A stretch of DNA of 15,004 nucleotides. Origin: Longicatena sp. (lineage in GTDB: Bacteria > Bacillota_I > Bacilli_A > Erysipelotrichales > Erysipelotrichaceae). The DNA lies in the NCBI GenBank assembly GCA_020025055.1, contig JAHHST010000034.1, positions 1 through 15,004 of the forward strand. The letters are read 5' to 3'. The notes under the pieces were generated by a model. It had not been told where the DNA came from. It made no database searches and saw only the letters and a list, made by a program, of their open reading frames with translations. Below, one piece after another: positions 13,553-15,004 of the stretch. The first letter of the stretch is position 1. Each line of letters starts with the position of its first letter. A program made the translations under genes and the position numbers.

Positions 13553-14646
13553 GTGTCTGTAGCAAAAAGAAATGGAAGCTGGTATATTTGTGGAAAAATA
13601 AAAAAATGTAACGGAACATGTTGCAGCTATACTAGAAAGGCCAAAGGTGCTAAAACTAAAAAAGATGCACAAATGTTTGAATCTCATTTTTTGAAACAAT
13701 ACCAAGAACAATCTGCCTATGCTTATAAAATCACTTTTAAAGCTCTCTGTGGAGAATTTCTAGATAACAATGTTGATTTAAGCAAGTTACTATTTGAACG
13801 AAGAGAGATGTATTAAGTAAAACGTGTGCGGTTTTTGGAGACAAAAATATTAATACTTTAAATAGAGATTATCTACAAAAATATGTGCTGAATTAGAAAA
13901 CTAATATTCTGAAGAATATGTTTCTAAAATTTATTATGCAATTGGTTCTGCATTTAATTACGCAGTTCAACAAGATTATCTGCGGATTAATCCAATGAGC
14001 AAAGCTAGAAAATGTGTAAATAAAGATAAAGTGAAGAAAGAATTGCTGTTTTGGGAGCCTGATCAGTTTAATACATTTATCAATTATGTAGATGATTCAA
14101 CATATAAGACATTATTTATTTTTCTTTGTCATATGGGAATACGCAAAGGAGAAGCTTTAGCATTTCAATGGAAAGATATTAACTTTGATACCAATACTGT
14201 TAATAGATATAAATCAATTACAAATAAAATCAGTGGAAAAGCATGGGAAATTACGTCGCCTAAAACTTCTGATTCAATTCATAGTATTTTTTGTCCAATG
14301 TTGTAAAAATGGTTCTAATGGATTGAGAGAACGAATAAAGGAAAATATATGGATTTAATGAAGAATGTTTTTGTTTGGTTTTTATAGACCATTATCTTCA
14401 TCAACGATTGCCAGACGTTTAAAAGATGCAGTAAAAAAAGAAAATGATGAAGAACATGATTTGCTTTTAATTCGCGTTCATGATTTCAGACATAGCCATG
14501 CTTATTATTTAATCAATAATAGATCTGATAAATTTATAGATTTTTATATTGCGGATAGATTAGGAGATATTGTTAATACGCTTTATGATATGTATACACA
14601 TTTGTTTAGTATTGATGATGCACCAATTTTAGATCTACATAATTAG
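13553..14646 (+). pseudogene. Broken tyrosine recombinase (phage/ICE-type integrase)
   Basis: The pieces together match one tyrosine recombinase of about 360 residues. The first piece (13553-13816) starts at GTG behind GGAG (13541-13544) and carries an arm-type DNA-binding region (VAKRNGSWYICGKIKK). The core-binding part continues in another frame from about 13819 (FGDKNINTLNRDYLQKY) to a stop near 13890, then in a third frame from about 13896 (YSEEYVSKIYYAIGSAFNYA) to 14306. That piece holds the first catalytic Arg, in HMGIRKGEALAFQW (codon 14142-14144). After more shifts, the end (about 14365-14646) has HDFRH (His 14479-14481, Arg 14488-14490) and MYTHLF with the nucleophile Tyr (14593-14595). 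The usual RLGH reads RLGD. With this many breaks it cannot make a full enzyme. It lies directly beyond ssrA, a common integrase target, and points away from it. Confidence 0.9.
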
Positions 14647-14668
14647 GGAAATAGTATCGTTTAATATA

Positions 14669-15004
14669 TCAACAAGTCCAAATTTTAATTTAAACAAACT
14701 AAAGATATGCTCAATAAAGGATTTGATAAATATGATAATTTAGAGAAATTTAAATCTCACTCGGATCAAGAATGGCAATATCAGATGAAGGATCATCAAA
14801 AAAATGCTTGAAGAAAAAGGAATTTAACAATCAATGTCAAGAAAAGGAGCCTGCTTAGATGATTCACCAATGGAAAATTTCTTTGGTAAAAAAATTAGAT
14901 GGTTTATGGCTATGAGTATACATTTGAAACATTAGATGAATGAAAGATTGCGATGGAAGAATATATTGCGTATTATAACACGAGAATTTTAGTAAAATTA
15001 AAAG
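14669..15004 (+). mobile_element. IS3-family transposase remnant (OrfB C-terminal half), running off the window
   Basis: In three shifting frames this matches the catalytic end of an IS3-family (IS150-like) OrfB transposase. The pieces are TSPNFNL (about 14672-14692), KQTKDMLNKGFDKYDNLEKF and HSDQEWQYQ (14692-14808), then QSMSRKGACLDDSPMENFFG (14828-14887), and YGYEYTFETLDE and KIAMEEYIAYYNTR (about 14905-14985). The second Asp (codon 14764-14766) and the Glu (14873-14875) are 35 residues apart once the frameshift is allowed for, which is the IS3 DD(35)E spacing. Stops (14825-14827, 14941-14943) and frameshifts, including one at an A7 run near 14798-14804, make it non-functional. The 5' half of OrfB, OrfA and the terminal repeats are not seen before 14669, so only an internal fragment is left; the right end is beyond the window. 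Confidence 0.88.

Noticed and set aside
13434..13711. Open frames on the minus strand across the ssrA terminator and integrase start
   Set aside because: They are Phe-rich shadows of AT-rich sequence, and one runs through the terminator hairpin. Nothing protein-like is seen.
1..15004. CRISPR arrays, rRNA or ordinary tRNA genes
   Set aside because: No regularly spaced repeats and no rRNA sequence are visible. The only tRNA-like structure is the tmRNA.

Overview
The window looks like chromosomal DNA of a low-GC Firmicute, most probably of the Erysipelotrichia type; the class is an inference from gene content and style, not a database match. Supporting signs are the strong AT bias, AGGAGG-type ribosome binding sites, TTGACA/TATAAT-like promoters, a T-box leader, and two gene strings collinear with Bacillus (cysS-mrnC-rlmB-sigH-rpmG-secE-nusG and eno-secG-rnr-smpB-ssrA). 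TGA is an ordinary stop (it ends mrnC) and Trp is coded by TGG, so the genetic code is standard.

Layout. Positions 1-95 hold the tail of an unidentified gene with a terminator behind it. Positions 231-908 encode an unrecognised membrane-anchored helical-repeat protein. clpP (1024-1599, minus strand) lies back to back with gapA (1851-2864), which has a perfect-consensus promoter. A tRNA-Cys-sensing T-box leader (about 2992-3209) controls cysS, followed in an overlapping operon by mrnC and rlmB, then a SigH-like sigma factor gene, rpmG, secE and nusG, closed by a terminator at 7268-7305. Two smaller transcription units follow: a 61-residue membrane protein and a NagD-type HAD phosphatase. Then come eno, secG, rnr, smpB and the tmRNA gene ssrA.

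The core is housekeeping: glycolysis (gapA, eno), Cys-tRNA charging, rRNA processing and modification (mrnC, rlmB), protein export (secE, secG), transcription elongation (nusG), and trans-translation with its RNA-decay partner (smpB, ssrA, rnr; ClpP is the type of protease that can remove tagged products). Most units have recognisable promoters and intrinsic terminators. Several promoters share the extended -10 element TGATATA(C/A)T.

From 13413 on, the character changes. Directly downstream of ssrA, a classic integration site, lies a tyrosine-recombinase gene broken by several frameshifts and stops (13553-14646). It is followed by a decayed IS3-family transposase fragment with its DD(35)E spacing still readable (about 14669 to the window end). 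This looks like the decaying left end of an old integrated element. I see no convincing new multi-gene system in the window. The best second looks are the promoter-in-palindrome in front of ssrA, the unusual tmRNA tag, the element remnant, and the orphan membrane protein at the start.
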